The notes under the pieces: generated by a model
Seen by the model: the letters and a program-made list of their open reading frames with translations, nothing else
The model's database searches: none
What the model was told of the DNA's origin: nothing
Shown here: positions 1 to 8,130 of the stretch, one piece after another
Layout: every line of letters starts with the position of its first letter
Position numbering within the stretch: the stretch's first letter is position 1
Assembly: GCA_022821545.1 (NCBI GenBank)
Contig: JAJEDJ010000042.1
Location: 1-64,000 of the forward strand
Origin: Caldilineaceae bacterium
Lineage (GTDB): Bacteria; Chloroflexota; Anaerolineae; Caldilineales; Caldilineaceae
Direction of reading: 5' to 3'
Length of the DNA stretch: 64,000 bases
Position numbers and translations under genes: made by a program

Positions 1-39
1 AAAGTGCTCAACCAGTGAAGATGCCTTCAGTTCCGTCAT
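1..39 (-). CDS. Start of an unidentified gene, cut by the window edge
   Basis: Only 13 codons are visible, reading M-T-E-L-K-A-S-S-L-V-E-H-F from an ATG at 39 down to position 1. A purine-rich ribosome binding site (GAGGGAGGG on the minus strand, about 42-51) sits just upstream of that ATG, which is the main reason to believe in the gene. Nothing can be said about function. It would be transcribed divergently from the small plus-strand gene at 207. Confidence 0.4.
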   Translation of the reverse strand, partial: MTELKASSLVEHF

Positions 40-206
40 GAGTTCCCTCCCTCTTTAAGGTCGTGAACTCACTATCCTATCAGCTTCTTCTTCTATCGGC
101 ACATGGAACTATTTCCATCCAATTTTGATGCGATTGCCCTGCCCATAAAGTATTTTGATTAGGCTGGCTTTATGGTAGAATTCATCCTTGAAAGGAGAGT
201 GAGAGC

Positions 207-386
207 ATGGTTTCACAGACGATTGAGGAGCGTTTGGCAGGTGTAGAGGCTACACTCCCTCACTTGGCTACCAAAGCCGACTTAGCCAGACTAGATAGCA
301 AGATTGATAGTTTGAAGTGGGTGCTGGGAAGCATTATTGGAGTGGTGGGAATCGCTCTTGCATTGCTGCAAATTTTTTTGCCATGA
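207..386 (+). CDS. Small coiled-coil / single transmembrane protein (59 aa)
   Basis: This 59-residue ORF begins at an ATG preceded by AAAGGAGAG (191-199). The first ~35 residues are charged and heptad-like, including the string LATKADLARLDSKID, and suggest a short coiled coil. Residues ~37-58 form one hydrophobic helix that starts with KW and ends at the C-terminus. This layout resembles the small XhlA/CCDC90-like proteins common in cyanobacteria and Chloroflexota, whose function is mostly unknown. A possible promoter (TTGATT at 155-160, TAGAAT at 176-181, a short 15-nt spacer) lies upstream. I do not assign a function. Confidence 0.6.
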   Translation: MVSQTIEERLAGVEATLPHLATKADLARLDSKIDSLKWVLGSIIGVVGIALALLQIFLP

Positions 387-873
387 TTCAGGATTCAATG
401 CAAGGAGGTTGAGTTCTGAATGAGAATAACGATGGACGATTGGCTGAAAGCCGCTGTCAAAACCCGCCAAAACCTCGCAAGATGACCCCAGTTCAGCGGT
501 TCAAGCAGATCAATTGGTGACGTATTGTGTGGCGCCAGATGTATTATCTCCATTCAAAGGCCGATCGCAACCAATCCAACCGGGCGCAGAGAACTGCTCT
601 TGCCTGCGCGCCCCGCTCGCAACCCGAAACGCTGGTGAAGCCCGAACGCGCTGGCAGCCTCTTGCATTGAACCTCATTCTTGCCGGCAGCATAAAATGAG
701 CGCGGCCAGGCCAATTCCTTTTACTCTCGTAGCTCTCGAAACCGGTTTCAACCGCCCCGAAACTCTTCACGTGCGTTCGAGCCGCACAGTTCTTCCCCCG
801 ATCAGTACGACGCGCGCTGGCTGACCGCTGGGCGGATTACTTTCCGTTTTCTGGATTCCTCAGGAGGAAACTC
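387..873. other. Intergenic region before the first ABC operon
   Basis: About 490 bases without a convincing gene. Short overlapping ORFs occur on both strands between 510 and 770, but they have no recognisable product, overlap each other antisense and lack a good ribosome binding site. The stretch probably holds the promoter of the downstream transporter operon. A weak candidate is TTGAAC (667-672) with an A/T-rich ATAAAAT at 691-697. Confidence 0.4.
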
Positions 874-2184
874 ATGCAAAGAACGACTCGCATCTCTGTG
901 CTGGCCGCTGTACTGATTCTGGCTGTTCTCCTCTCAGCATGCGCAGCGCCGGCCGCTCCGGCCGGAGGGGCGGCTGCCGGCGGCGAAGCCATGGAAGAGG
1001 AAGTAGTCGAGATTACCTGGCTGCAGTGGTGGGTCAATGAATGGGGCCCGGACAACCACGCCCAGTTGATCGCAGACTTCGAAGCCCAACATCCCAACAT
1101 CAAGGTTACGGTTGTCGACGTGCCCTGGCCCGAAATGGCCGGCAAGCTCCAGGCCGCGGCCGCCGGCGGCAGCGAAACCTATGACCTGTTCGGTACAGAA
1201 TCGACATGGATTGCCGGCCTGACCAAACAGGGCTTCATTGAAGATCTCGGCCCTTGGCTTGAAAATGACCCTGACTTCGCCGCTAAACTGACCCCGACAA
1301 CGCCGATGAACCTGCTGGGCGAGACAAGAGGTCTTTGCCTCTACCTCATTCCCTACCAATTTGCCTATAACGTGGACGTCTTTGAGGAAAAGGGTCTTGA
1401 GCCGCCAACAAACTGGGATGAATTTGTGGAAGTGCTGCAAGCTCTGCGGGACGAGGATTCCAACGCATACGGCATGAGTATGCCCTTGCAGGACGGCGGT
1501 TTCCTCCTGCTGCGCTATTTCAACTTCCGACTCGCCCAGGAGGGCGGCCAGATGCTTGACGAGAACGGCAACGTTGCCTTCAACTCGGCTGAAGGCGTGG
1601 CGGCAATGGATTGGTGGAAAGAGTTCTACGACATGGGCCTGGTCGTACCCGGTTCCTTCGGCGAGGATCAGGCTCTGATGTTGGAATTCGTGGCCAGCGG
1701 CCAGACTTCCGCCATCATCGACGGCCCGTTCATCTGGACGAAGGCAAAGCAGATCGATCCCGATATCCGCATGGCCTACGCCCCCGCCTGGACGCACAAT
1801 ACGGGCGGCTACTCCTGGGCTTGCAGCGGCATGGGGATCGCGGCCAACTCTCCCCACAAAGAGGAGGCCTGGGAGTTCTTCAAGTACATCTATTCGGATG
1901 AAGTCTCCCTCAAGATGACTGAAACCGTCAGCCTGCTATGGGCGACGAATGCGGCCGTCGAATCGCTGGCCGACTCGGATGACCCGATGTTGAGCCAGGT
2001 ACCCGCATTTGCAAACCAGGATCCCGAAAGCAACATCCTGTTTGCCCCCCTTCCCGAAGCCTCGAAACTCATTGACGCGTTCCAACAGGCTTTCCAGCAG
2101 GTACTTGCCGGCGAAAAGGATTCCCAGACCGCGCTGGATGAGGCGGCCGCCATCTGGCAGGCCGAGTTGGACGCCGCCAGGTAA
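874..2184 (+). CDS. ABC transporter extracellular solute-binding lipoprotein (sugar type)
   Basis: This is a 436-residue family 1 (carbohydrate-type) substrate-binding protein that would capture a solute outside the membrane and pass it to the permeases encoded next. Residues 1-23 are a lipoprotein signal: basic start, hydrophobic core, lipobox ending in LSAC with the acylated Cys at 23. An Ala/Gly/Glu-rich linker (~24-45) precedes the binding fold that opens with VEITWLQWWV. Length and the late W-rich stretches fit the MalE/UgpB-like class. The start is fixed by AGGAGG about 7 nt upstream of the ATG. The substrate is unknown; the M81 peptidase and aminotransferase downstream leave open something other than a plain sugar. 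Confidence 0.9.
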   Translation: MQRTTRISVLAAVLILAVLLSACAAPAAPAGGAAAGGEAMEEEVVEITWLQWWVNEWGPDNHAQLIADFEAQHPNIKVTVVDVPWPEMAGKLQAAAAGGSETYDLFGTESTWIAGLTKQGFIEDLGPWLENDPDFAAKLTPTTPMNLLGETRGLCLYLIPYQFAYNVDVFEEKGLEPPTNWDEFVEVLQALRDEDSNAYGMSMPLQDGGFLLLRYFNFRLAQEGGQMLDENGNVAFNSAEGVAAMDWWKEFYDMGLVVPGSFGEDQALMLEFVASGQTSAIIDGPFIWTKAKQIDPDIRMAYAPAWTHNTGGYSWACSGMGIAANSPHKEEAWEFFKYIYSDEVSLKMTETVSLLWATNAAVESLADSDDPMLSQVPAFANQDPESNILFAPLPEASKLIDAFQQAFQQVLAGEKDSQTALDEAAAIWQAELDAAR

Positions 2185-2268
2185 CTATATCGCGCCTGAG
2201 AGGACCTTGTAGGAGTTCTCTCCGGCTCACGCCTGACTGCTGCGAACCCTGCCTGCCATGGCAATAGA

Positions 2269-2305
2269 CAGGGCCTTACGGGTACAAACAGCCCGTAAGG
2301 CCCTG
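2269..2305 (+). repeat. Perfect intercistronic hairpin between binding protein and permease
   Basis: A perfect 14-bp inverted repeat (2269-2282 with 2292-2305, arms CAGGGCCTTACGGG and its complement) encloses a 9-nt loop. No T-run follows, so it is not a standard terminator. It sits between the binding protein and the first permease, where such hairpins commonly protect the upstream message and give more binding protein than permease. That role is inferred. Confidence 0.75.
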
Positions 2306-2357
2306 AACTGCGACTCACCGGCCCCCTGATTCCAGCACCGTTCTTGAGAGCTCGAAT

Positions 2358-3344
2358 ATGGGTGAAAAGGGCGCGCATCATCTGCCTTCCCCTGAAATGT
2401 CTGTAAGGGTTACCGAAGCCCAATCGGCCCGGCATGGGCCTCCCCCCATGCGAAGAGTCCTGCCCCGCGGGATGAATGGCTTCCTGTTCGTGGGGCCCGC
2501 AATTGTCTTTCTCCTCCTTGTCAGCATCTTTCCGCTGTTGCGTACATTTCAGATGAGCCTGATCGACGTGGAGGCCGGCATTCCCCTCTTTGTCGGCATT
2601 CGTCACTATGCCGATCTGGTGCAAGACCCGTGGTTCTGGAAAAGTCTTACCAATGCGATGGTCTTTACAGTTGCCTCGGTAATCCTGCACATCTTCATCG
2701 GCATGGTCTTGGCGCTCCTGTTGAATGAGGACTGGTTCAGCACGACGTTGAGAAACATTATGCGCGGCCTGCTAATCCTGCCCTGGGTCTTCTCCACGGC
2801 ATCCGCGGGACTTATGTGGACTCTCCTGTATCATCCCTTCGGCCTCCTGAACTATCTCTGGGTCGGTCTCCTGGGCCAGGAGATGCCGATTGAATTCCTG
2901 GCAAAGCCGGGCCTGGCAATGGCCTCGGTCGTGGCGGTCAATACCTGGAAAGCCTATCCCTTCTATATGATCATCATCCTTGGCGGGCTACAGGCGATTC
3001 CCCCCGAACTCTACGAGGCTGCCAAGGTTGACGGGGCCAGCGCGGGGAGACGTTTTTGGCATGTCACTTTGCCCCAGCTGCGGCCCATCCTCATCGCCAT
3101 TTCCACCATCGACATCATTACCACTGTGGGCCACGTCGATCTTATCAGGATGCTGACCAGGGGGGGTCCCCTTCGCAGCACCGAGACCGTGGCATACTAC
3201 ATCTATAAGACCGCTTTGCTTGATGGCAACCTTGGCTACGGCGCGGCGGTCAGCACCCTGATGTTGATCATGGTAGCTATCCTTATCATCATCTATTTGA
3301 GGTTGCTGTCTCGAGGGAGCGATTCAGGTGAAACGAGCTTCTGA
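2358..3344 (+). CDS. Carbohydrate ABC transporter permease (MalF/UgpA-like)
   Basis: This is a 328-residue inner-membrane permease of the binding-protein-dependent transport family. Hydrophobic segments begin near residue 40 (GFLFVGPAIVFLLLV) and end with a C-terminal helix. The cytoplasmic EAA loop, which docks the ATPase, is seen as ELYEAAKVDGASAGRRFWHV followed by TLPQLRP. The first ~38 residues are not typical of the family, so the true start could be one of the internal ATGs (codons 14, 31 or 39). The chosen ATG has only a weak GAGAG signal. It overlaps the next permease by 17 bases, which implies translational coupling. No ATPase gene lies in the operon. Confidence 0.88.
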   Translation: MGEKGAHHLPSPEMSVRVTEAQSARHGPPPMRRVLPRGMNGFLFVGPAIVFLLLVSIFPLLRTFQMSLIDVEAGIPLFVGIRHYADLVQDPWFWKSLTNAMVFTVASVILHIFIGMVLALLLNEDWFSTTLRNIMRGLLILPWVFSTASAGLMWTLLYHPFGLLNYLWVGLLGQEMPIEFLAKPGLAMASVVAVNTWKAYPFYMIIILGGLQAIPPELYEAAKVDGASAGRRFWHVTLPQLRPILIAISTIDIITTVGHVDLIRMLTRGGPLRSTETVAYYIYKTALLDGNLGYGAAVSTLMLIMVAILIIIYLRLLSRGSDSGETSF

Positions 3345-4182
3345 TCTCAGATTCAGATACGGGTATCTGATACATCAAATTGTCGTCGTATCACTCACGA
3401 CCCTTTCGGCAGTTGTCATCCTTACGCCGGTTGTCTGGATGATCAACGCCGCTATGCGCCCGATTAAGGAGGTTCTCACCTATCCTCCCCGCCTCGACCC
3501 CAGCCAGCTCACCTTTGAATACATGGCTTCATTGATCGAAAACGAACTGTATCGCGGCTATTTCCTGAACAGTACGATTATCTCGCTGTCCACGCTCGCC
3601 ATCGTCCTTGTTCTTGGCCTGCTCGCGGCCTATGGCTTCTCGCGCTTCAAAATGGTGGGCGGGCGCTACATGTTGCTGGGCATCATGGCGCTGCTCATGC
3701 TGCCTACCGTAACCCTGATCGTACCCTATTTCCGGTTGGCGCACCTTGCCGGACTCTACGACACTCTCTTTGGACTCATCGTCGTAAACTCCGCCTTCAT
3801 TCTGCCCATCTGCATCTGGCTCTTGAAGGGATACATGGACGCTATCCCTGTGGATCTTGAAGAAGCGGCAATGATAGACGGCTGCACCCGGCTCCAGGCC
3901 ATGCAGAAGATTCTGGTGCCCTTGGCCGTACCGGGAATCGTGGGCACAGGCACCTTCGTATTCGTGTTTGCCTGGAACGAATTCCTCCTTGCCGTTACAC
4001 TCACAGACTCCCCCGGATCTCAGCCCCTTACGATCGGTTTGGCCGCATTCTTTGGCCAGTTCGTCAGAGACTGGAATTCCATCATGGCCCTTTCGACCAT
4101 CACCAGCATCCCGCTCATGATCATCTTTGTCCTCTTTCAGCGTTGGGTTGTGCAAGGCATGACGAGCGGCGCAGTCAAGTAG
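3328..4182 (+). CDS. Carbohydrate ABC transporter permease (MalG/UgpE-like)
   Basis: This 284-residue permease is the partner of the preceding gene. It has about six hydrophobic segments, the first starting around residue 14. The EAA loop appears as DLEEAAMIDGCTRLQAMQKI, then LVPLAVPG. The C-terminal helix ends with a typical short tail. The start is a GTG, supported by GAGGGAG about 8 nt upstream inside the previous gene, with a 17-base overlap. With the binding protein and first permease it makes a complete importer apart from the ATP-binding subunit, which must be supplied from elsewhere. Confidence 0.9.
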   Translation: MKRASDLRFRYGYLIHQIVVVSLTTLSAVVILTPVVWMINAAMRPIKEVLTYPPRLDPSQLTFEYMASLIENELYRGYFLNSTIISLSTLAIVLVLGLLAAYGFSRFKMVGGRYMLLGIMALLMLPTVTLIVPYFRLAHLAGLYDTLFGLIVVNSAFILPICIWLLKGYMDAIPVDLEEAAMIDGCTRLQAMQKILVPLAVPGIVGTGTFVFVFAWNEFLLAVTLTDSPGSQPLTIGLAAFFGQFVRDWNSIMALSTITSIPLMIIFVLFQRWVVQGMTSGAVK

Positions 4183-4236
4183 CCCCCATCTCCTCTTGTC
4201 CGTTCCACTTATCTATCGCAAAGGGAGAGTAACGAA

Positions 4237-5763
4237 GTGCGCATAGCAATAGCCGGCATCAGCCATGAAGCCCTCAACACATCCCCTGTTCCGACCACGC
4301 TTGAACATTTTCAGGTCTGGCGCGGCCGGGAGCTCCTGCAGGGTGAATCGCTGTTCTCGCCCTACCCGGCGGGGGCCGCGGCCGGGGCTGTGGACGGACC
4401 CAAATACGCCTCGCTTGCTGACATGATGAACGACCTGGGAGCAGAGCCGGTCCCCATTTTGCACGCAAACGGCCTGTCCCCGTCGGGAACCGTTGAACAA
4501 GACACCTACCTCCGGTTGAGAGACGAGATCATCGACGGAATCCAACAGGCCGGTCAGCTGGACGGCATCTGCCTGATCCTGCACGGCGCCCTCCTGGTCG
4601 AGCACATTTGGAGCGGTGAGACCGACCTGGTTCGGTCGATCAGGGCCGCGGTTGGAAACGACCTCCTCATCTCAGCCCGGTTCGACCTGCACGGCAACCT
4701 CACCGAAGAGTTCGCCAACAAGACCGACATCTGGACCGTCTACCGCACCGCCCCCCATCGCGACGCGCCGCAGACGCTGGAAAGGGCAATGACATTGCTC
4801 GCGCACTGCATTCGCGGCGGCCATCGCCCGCGCCCGGTCTTTGTCCGCGTACCGATGATTCTGCCCGGAGAGAGGGCCACCACCGATGTCGACCCGATGA
4901 AGTCGCTGCTGGAGCTGGCAGTCGAAATCGGACGGCAGCCCGGCATCCTGACCGCCGAGATCCTGGTCGGCTTCGGCTGGGCCGACGCCCCCTATTCGTC
5001 CAGCAGCGTTGTGGTCATCGCCGAAAGCGAGCCGCACCTCCCCCATGCAAGGCGGCAAGCCAAACGCCTTGCGCAGGCCATGTGGGACCAGCGCCGCAAC
5101 TTCACCTTCGACCAGGAGGTCGCCTCCTCCGCCGACGAAGCCATCGACCTCGCGCTGGCCGCCAGTGAAAGCTGCGTCTTCATCGCAGATTCCGGGGACA
5201 ACCCCACCGCGGGCACACCCGGCGACGTGCCCCACTTTCTTTCCCGTCTCATTGCAAAAAGTGTCCCTGACGCCATCCTGGCCGGGATTCCCGACGGCGA
5301 GGCCGCCCGCGCCTGTTTCGAAGCGGGCGTCGGCGCCACCGTTTCGCTCAGCCTCGGCGGAAAACTGGACACCGAGTACGGGACGCCCCTGGAGGTCACA
5401 GGCCTCGTGGAGCACCTCTACCAGCCCGAACAGGCTGCGCAGGAACCCGCGATCGCTACACTAAAAGTGGGAGGCGTTCGCGTCCTCATCACCGACGGGC
5501 GCACCTACTTCTCATCTCTGAACGACTTCCGAGAGGCCGGAGTCGAGCCGCTTGAGCACGGAATCGTGGTCGTGAAGCTGGGCTATCTCATGCCGGAACT
5601 GCGCGACGCAGCGCCGCGGGAGATCCTGGCCCTTACCCGTGGATACTCCGATCTGGACTTCACGCGTTTGCCCTACAGATACCTGACCCGTCCGATCTTC
5701 CCCTTGGACGAAGAGTTCGCCTGGTCTCCCGTCATTACGAATGTCGCGGGATACGGCGGCTGA
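4237..5763 (+). CDS. M81 family metallopeptidase (MlrC/microcystinase-like)
   Basis: This 508-residue protein matches the M81 family, whose named member MlrC cleaves linearised microcystin and related peptides. Putative zinc ligands are the Asp and His of FDLHGN (around residues 149-153) and the His of the APHRDAP motif about 30 residues on. The C-terminal half has the family hallmark DSGDNPTAGTPGD. The start is GTG with AAGGGAGAG at 4221-4229. No signal peptide is evident, so it should act in the cytoplasm on an imported compound. Its place directly after two ABC permeases suggests that the importer feeds it. Many M81 proteins have unknown substrates. Confidence 0.88.
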   Translation: MRIAIAGISHEALNTSPVPTTLEHFQVWRGRELLQGESLFSPYPAGAAAGAVDGPKYASLADMMNDLGAEPVPILHANGLSPSGTVEQDTYLRLRDEIIDGIQQAGQLDGICLILHGALLVEHIWSGETDLVRSIRAAVGNDLLISARFDLHGNLTEEFANKTDIWTVYRTAPHRDAPQTLERAMTLLAHCIRGGHRPRPVFVRVPMILPGERATTDVDPMKSLLELAVEIGRQPGILTAEILVGFGWADAPYSSSSVVVIAESEPHLPHARRQAKRLAQAMWDQRRNFTFDQEVASSADEAIDLALAASESCVFIADSGDNPTAGTPGDVPHFLSRLIAKSVPDAILAGIPDGEAARACFEAGVGATVSLSLGGKLDTEYGTPLEVTGLVEHLYQPEQAAQEPAIATLKVGGVRVLITDGRTYFSSLNDFREAGVEPLEHGIVVVKLGYLMPELRDAAPREILALTRGYSDLDFTRLPYRYLTRPIFPLDEEFAWSPVITNVAGYGG

Positions 5764-5862
5764 CCTCGCAACGAAATGACCCCCTGACATTGCCGCGTGC
5801 AAACGAGCAATGTTGCCGCCGGCCACAGTGCGGCCGGTTTGCTGAAATCAAGGAGAACAGGT

Positions 5863-7119
5863 ATGGCCGGACCCGGAATGGAACTGGTCGGTGAAGAGGA
5901 GATTGAGGAAGTCCTCCAGGTTTTACGGGCTGGCTATCTCTATCGCTACGGCGTAACGACCCCCGACGGAGTTGACCCGCGCTTCCAGGGAAAGGTCTAC
6001 CAGCTGGAGCAGGAGATCGCTGCCATGTCGCAGGTACAGTACGCGGTGGCCGTCAATTCCGGCACATCCGCCCTGTTGGCCGCGATGGCGGCACTGGGCA
6101 TCGGGCCCGGAGACGAGGTGATCGTACCCGGTTTCACCTTCGTGGCCAGCATCTCGGCCATCGTCTACACCGGCGCCGTCCCCGTCCTGGCAGAGATCGA
6201 TCGCACCTTCAACCTTGATCCGGAGGACGTGAAAGCGAAGATCAGCCCCCGCACCAAGGCGATCATGGCAGTCCACATGATGGGCAATCCGGCCCGCCTC
6301 CAGGAACTCAGGGAGATAGCCGACGAACACGACCTGTTTCTGATCGAGGACTGTTGCCAGGCCTTCGGCGCCGCCTACCGCGGACGTCCTATCGGTTCTA
6401 TCGGCCACGTGGGGGCCTTTAGTTTCAACATTTACAAGACCATCACGTCGGGCGACGGCGGCATGGTGATCACCGACGACGAGGCGTTGTACAGACGGGC
6501 CTTCGCCTTCCATGACCAGGGGCACTCCCCCCTGCGGACCGGTGTCGAGATCGGACGGCGCCCCTTCCTCGGCCTGGACTTTCGCTGTACAGAGCTGCAG
6601 GCCGCCGTGTTGCTGGCCCAGCTGCGCAAACTGCCCGCACTGATCGACCGTCTTCAGACCAGTAAGCGGCACTTCAAGGCCGCAATATCCGATCTGCCTG
6701 GTCTGGAGTTCCGCGAAGTCCTCGATCCCGAGGAGGAGGTCGCCACGATACTGACCGTGATCCTGCCGGACGCAGATGTGGCCGCGAAGATCGCCGCAGA
6801 GCTGGACAGCAAGGTCGTGGCCGAAGCCGGCTGGCACGTCTACAACAACATGGAACACCTGCTGGAACAGCGCATGCCAACCTCACCTTCTTGCTCGTTC
6901 AGCTGCCCGCACTACGCCGGGCAGGGCGGCGCCGCGCAATACACCAAGGGAATGTTGCCGCGTACTGACGACCTGCTGAACCGCTCGATTAACGTCAGCA
7001 TCGGTGTGTCCGACGCCGGCCTCGGCTCAGCGTTCGGAGTTACCATTAACGACGACCTGGGTGTCGTCGCCGAACGGGCCGCTGCTTTTCGCCGCATCGC
7101 CGCCCGCTATCTCAATTGA
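5863..7119 (+). CDS. DegT/DnrJ/EryC1/StrS family PLP-dependent aminotransferase
   Basis: This 418-residue enzyme belongs to the sugar aminotransferase-type PLP family. It shows NSGTSALLAA (phosphate binding, ~65-74), IEDCCQAFGA with the cofactor-binding Asp163, and the Schiff-base Lys192 in NIYKTITSGDGG. Start choice: an upstream GTG at 5797 is in frame, but the ATG at 5863 has AAGGAG at 5850-5855 and gives a normal N-terminus. It is the last gene of the transporter/M81 operon. Members of this family make amino sugars, and some act on other keto compounds. The substrate is unknown here. Confidence 0.88.
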   Translation: MAGPGMELVGEEEIEEVLQVLRAGYLYRYGVTTPDGVDPRFQGKVYQLEQEIAAMSQVQYAVAVNSGTSALLAAMAALGIGPGDEVIVPGFTFVASISAIVYTGAVPVLAEIDRTFNLDPEDVKAKISPRTKAIMAVHMMGNPARLQELREIADEHDLFLIEDCCQAFGAAYRGRPIGSIGHVGAFSFNIYKTITSGDGGMVITDDEALYRRAFAFHDQGHSPLRTGVEIGRRPFLGLDFRCTELQAAVLLAQLRKLPALIDRLQTSKRHFKAAISDLPGLEFREVLDPEEEVATILTVILPDADVAAKIAAELDSKVVAEAGWHVYNNMEHLLEQRMPTSPSCSFSCPHYAGQGGAAQYTKGMLPRTDDLLNRSINVSIGVSDAGLGSAFGVTINDDLGVVAERAAAFRRIAARYLN

Positions 7120-7138
7120 GAGTAGCAAAATGCTGGCC

Positions 7139-7162
7139 GCCCCATGCAACGCCCCATGCAAC
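7139..7162 (+). repeat. Perfect 12-bp tandem repeat
   Basis: GCCCCATGCAAC occurs twice head to tail (7139-7150 and 7151-7162). It lies upstream of a second tandem repeat and the promoter of the PhyH gene, so a protein-binding site is possible. Confidence 0.7.
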
Positions 7163-7164
7163 TC

Positions 7165-7198
7165 TGTTCACATGGCAAGAATGTTCACAGGGCAAGAA
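7165..7198 (+). promoter_or_regulatory. Imperfect 17-bp tandem repeat, candidate operator
   Basis: Two 17-bp units of the form TGTTCACAxGGCAAGAA (7165-7181 and 7182-7198, one mismatch) abut each other and end 7 bases before a promoter -35 box. The period of 17 bases and the position directly upstream of the -35 fit an activator-binding array. No regulator is identified. Confidence 0.5.
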
Positions 7199-7205
7199 AA
7201 AGCTG

Positions 7206-7235
7206 TTGACAGAAACACTCCAATAAATGTATCGT
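7206..7235 (+). promoter_or_regulatory. Probable promoter of the PhyH gene
   Basis: A perfect -35 TTGACA (7206-7211) is followed after 18 bases by TATCGT (7230-7235). It lies about 60 bases before the PhyH start, leaving a short untranslated leader. Confidence 0.5.
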
Positions 7236-7297
7236 CTGTATCGTGGTCTCCAGTGATTTCGGTGAAGAGTTGCTAAAGGGAATGGAAAGGGAAAACT

Positions 7298-8038
7298 ATG
7301 ATTCTGAACCCTGCAGAGATCGCCCGCTCTTTCGCTCGCGACGGATTTGCAATCGTCCCTAATCTGTTCAGACTCGAAGAGGTCAAAATTTTCAAGGAGG
7401 AAATCCAGGGGATTTTGCAGAAGGTCAGGCAGGAGTCCAAAGGGGAAGACAGCCCCGGAAAATTCGTGGATGAAACCGGCGTCTACGTCGGGCTGGCAGG
7501 TCGCAGCAGCCGGTTCCGCCAAGCCGTGCGTGATGAACGCCTGGTCGACATCCTCGAGGCCATCATTGGCCCCAATGTCGAATTCTTGAGTGACAAAGTC
7601 GTGTACAAAGACGAAGATACGCATATCGCCAGCCCCTGGCATCAGGACTGGCCCTACTGGGAGGGAACGCACAAGATTTCCGTCTGGGTCGCGCTGGACG
7701 ATGCCACGCCCGAAAACGGCTGTCTCAAACTCTTGCCCGGGTCGCATCGCGGCACTGTGATTCACGACGGGGACATGAGCGACGGCTCCGGCTTTGGCCA
7801 TCGAATCCGGCCCGAGACGATTGATGAAAACGCGGCCGTCACCGCCCCGCTTGAGGCTGGCGGAGCGGTTTTCTTCCATGACCTGACCATGCACGCCAGC
7901 CACCCGAACACAGAGCGTCGCGAACGCTGGACCTGGGTCCCCACCTATCGCGATGCGCAGGCCGACGATCCGCCCTATTCCTTTGAAGTCGCCAACGTCG
8001 TTGTTCGTGGAATCGGTCGCGAACAGGTTCAGCCATAG
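7298..8038 (+). CDS. Phytanoyl-CoA dioxygenase (PhyH) family protein
   Basis: This is a 246-residue Fe(II)/2-oxoglutarate oxygenase of the PhyH family, which hydroxylates small organic substrates in the cytoplasm. The iron triad is visible as His115 and Asp117 in SPWHQDWPYW and the distal His199 in FFHDLTMHASHPN. Arg residues ~8-11 positions later probably hold 2-oxoglutarate. A cupin-like core runs from ~95 to 210. The ATG follows the GGAAAGGGAAA purine tract. It stands alone between the aminotransferase and the kinase-like gene and has its own promoter and upstream tandem repeats. The substrate is not predictable; many such paralogues occur in Chloroflexota. Confidence 0.9.
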   Translation: MILNPAEIARSFARDGFAIVPNLFRLEEVKIFKEEIQGILQKVRQESKGEDSPGKFVDETGVYVGLAGRSSRFRQAVRDERLVDILEAIIGPNVEFLSDKVVYKDEDTHIASPWHQDWPYWEGTHKISVWVALDDATPENGCLKLLPGSHRGTVIHDGDMSDGSGFGHRIRPETIDENAAVTAPLEAGGAVFFHDLTMHASHPNTERRERWTWVPTYRDAQADDPPYSFEVANVVVRGIGREQVQP

Positions 8039-8130
8039 CCCGATCAAAGTCCGACTCTCCTCCTTTTTCCTCGCATCGCGCCAAAATCATGCCCTTCAAC
8101 TGAATTCAGCGAATAAAGGAGCTAACACTC

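Noticed and set aside
510..770. Overlapping antisense ORFs upstream of the first ABC operon
   Set aside because: No recognisable product, no ribosome binding site, and mutually overlapping frames in a GC-rich region.
934..1857. Long minus-strand ORF inside the first binding-protein gene
   Set aside because: A shadow of the real plus-strand gene caused by GC-rich codon usage. Composition is rich in His/Arg/Gly and has no family signature.
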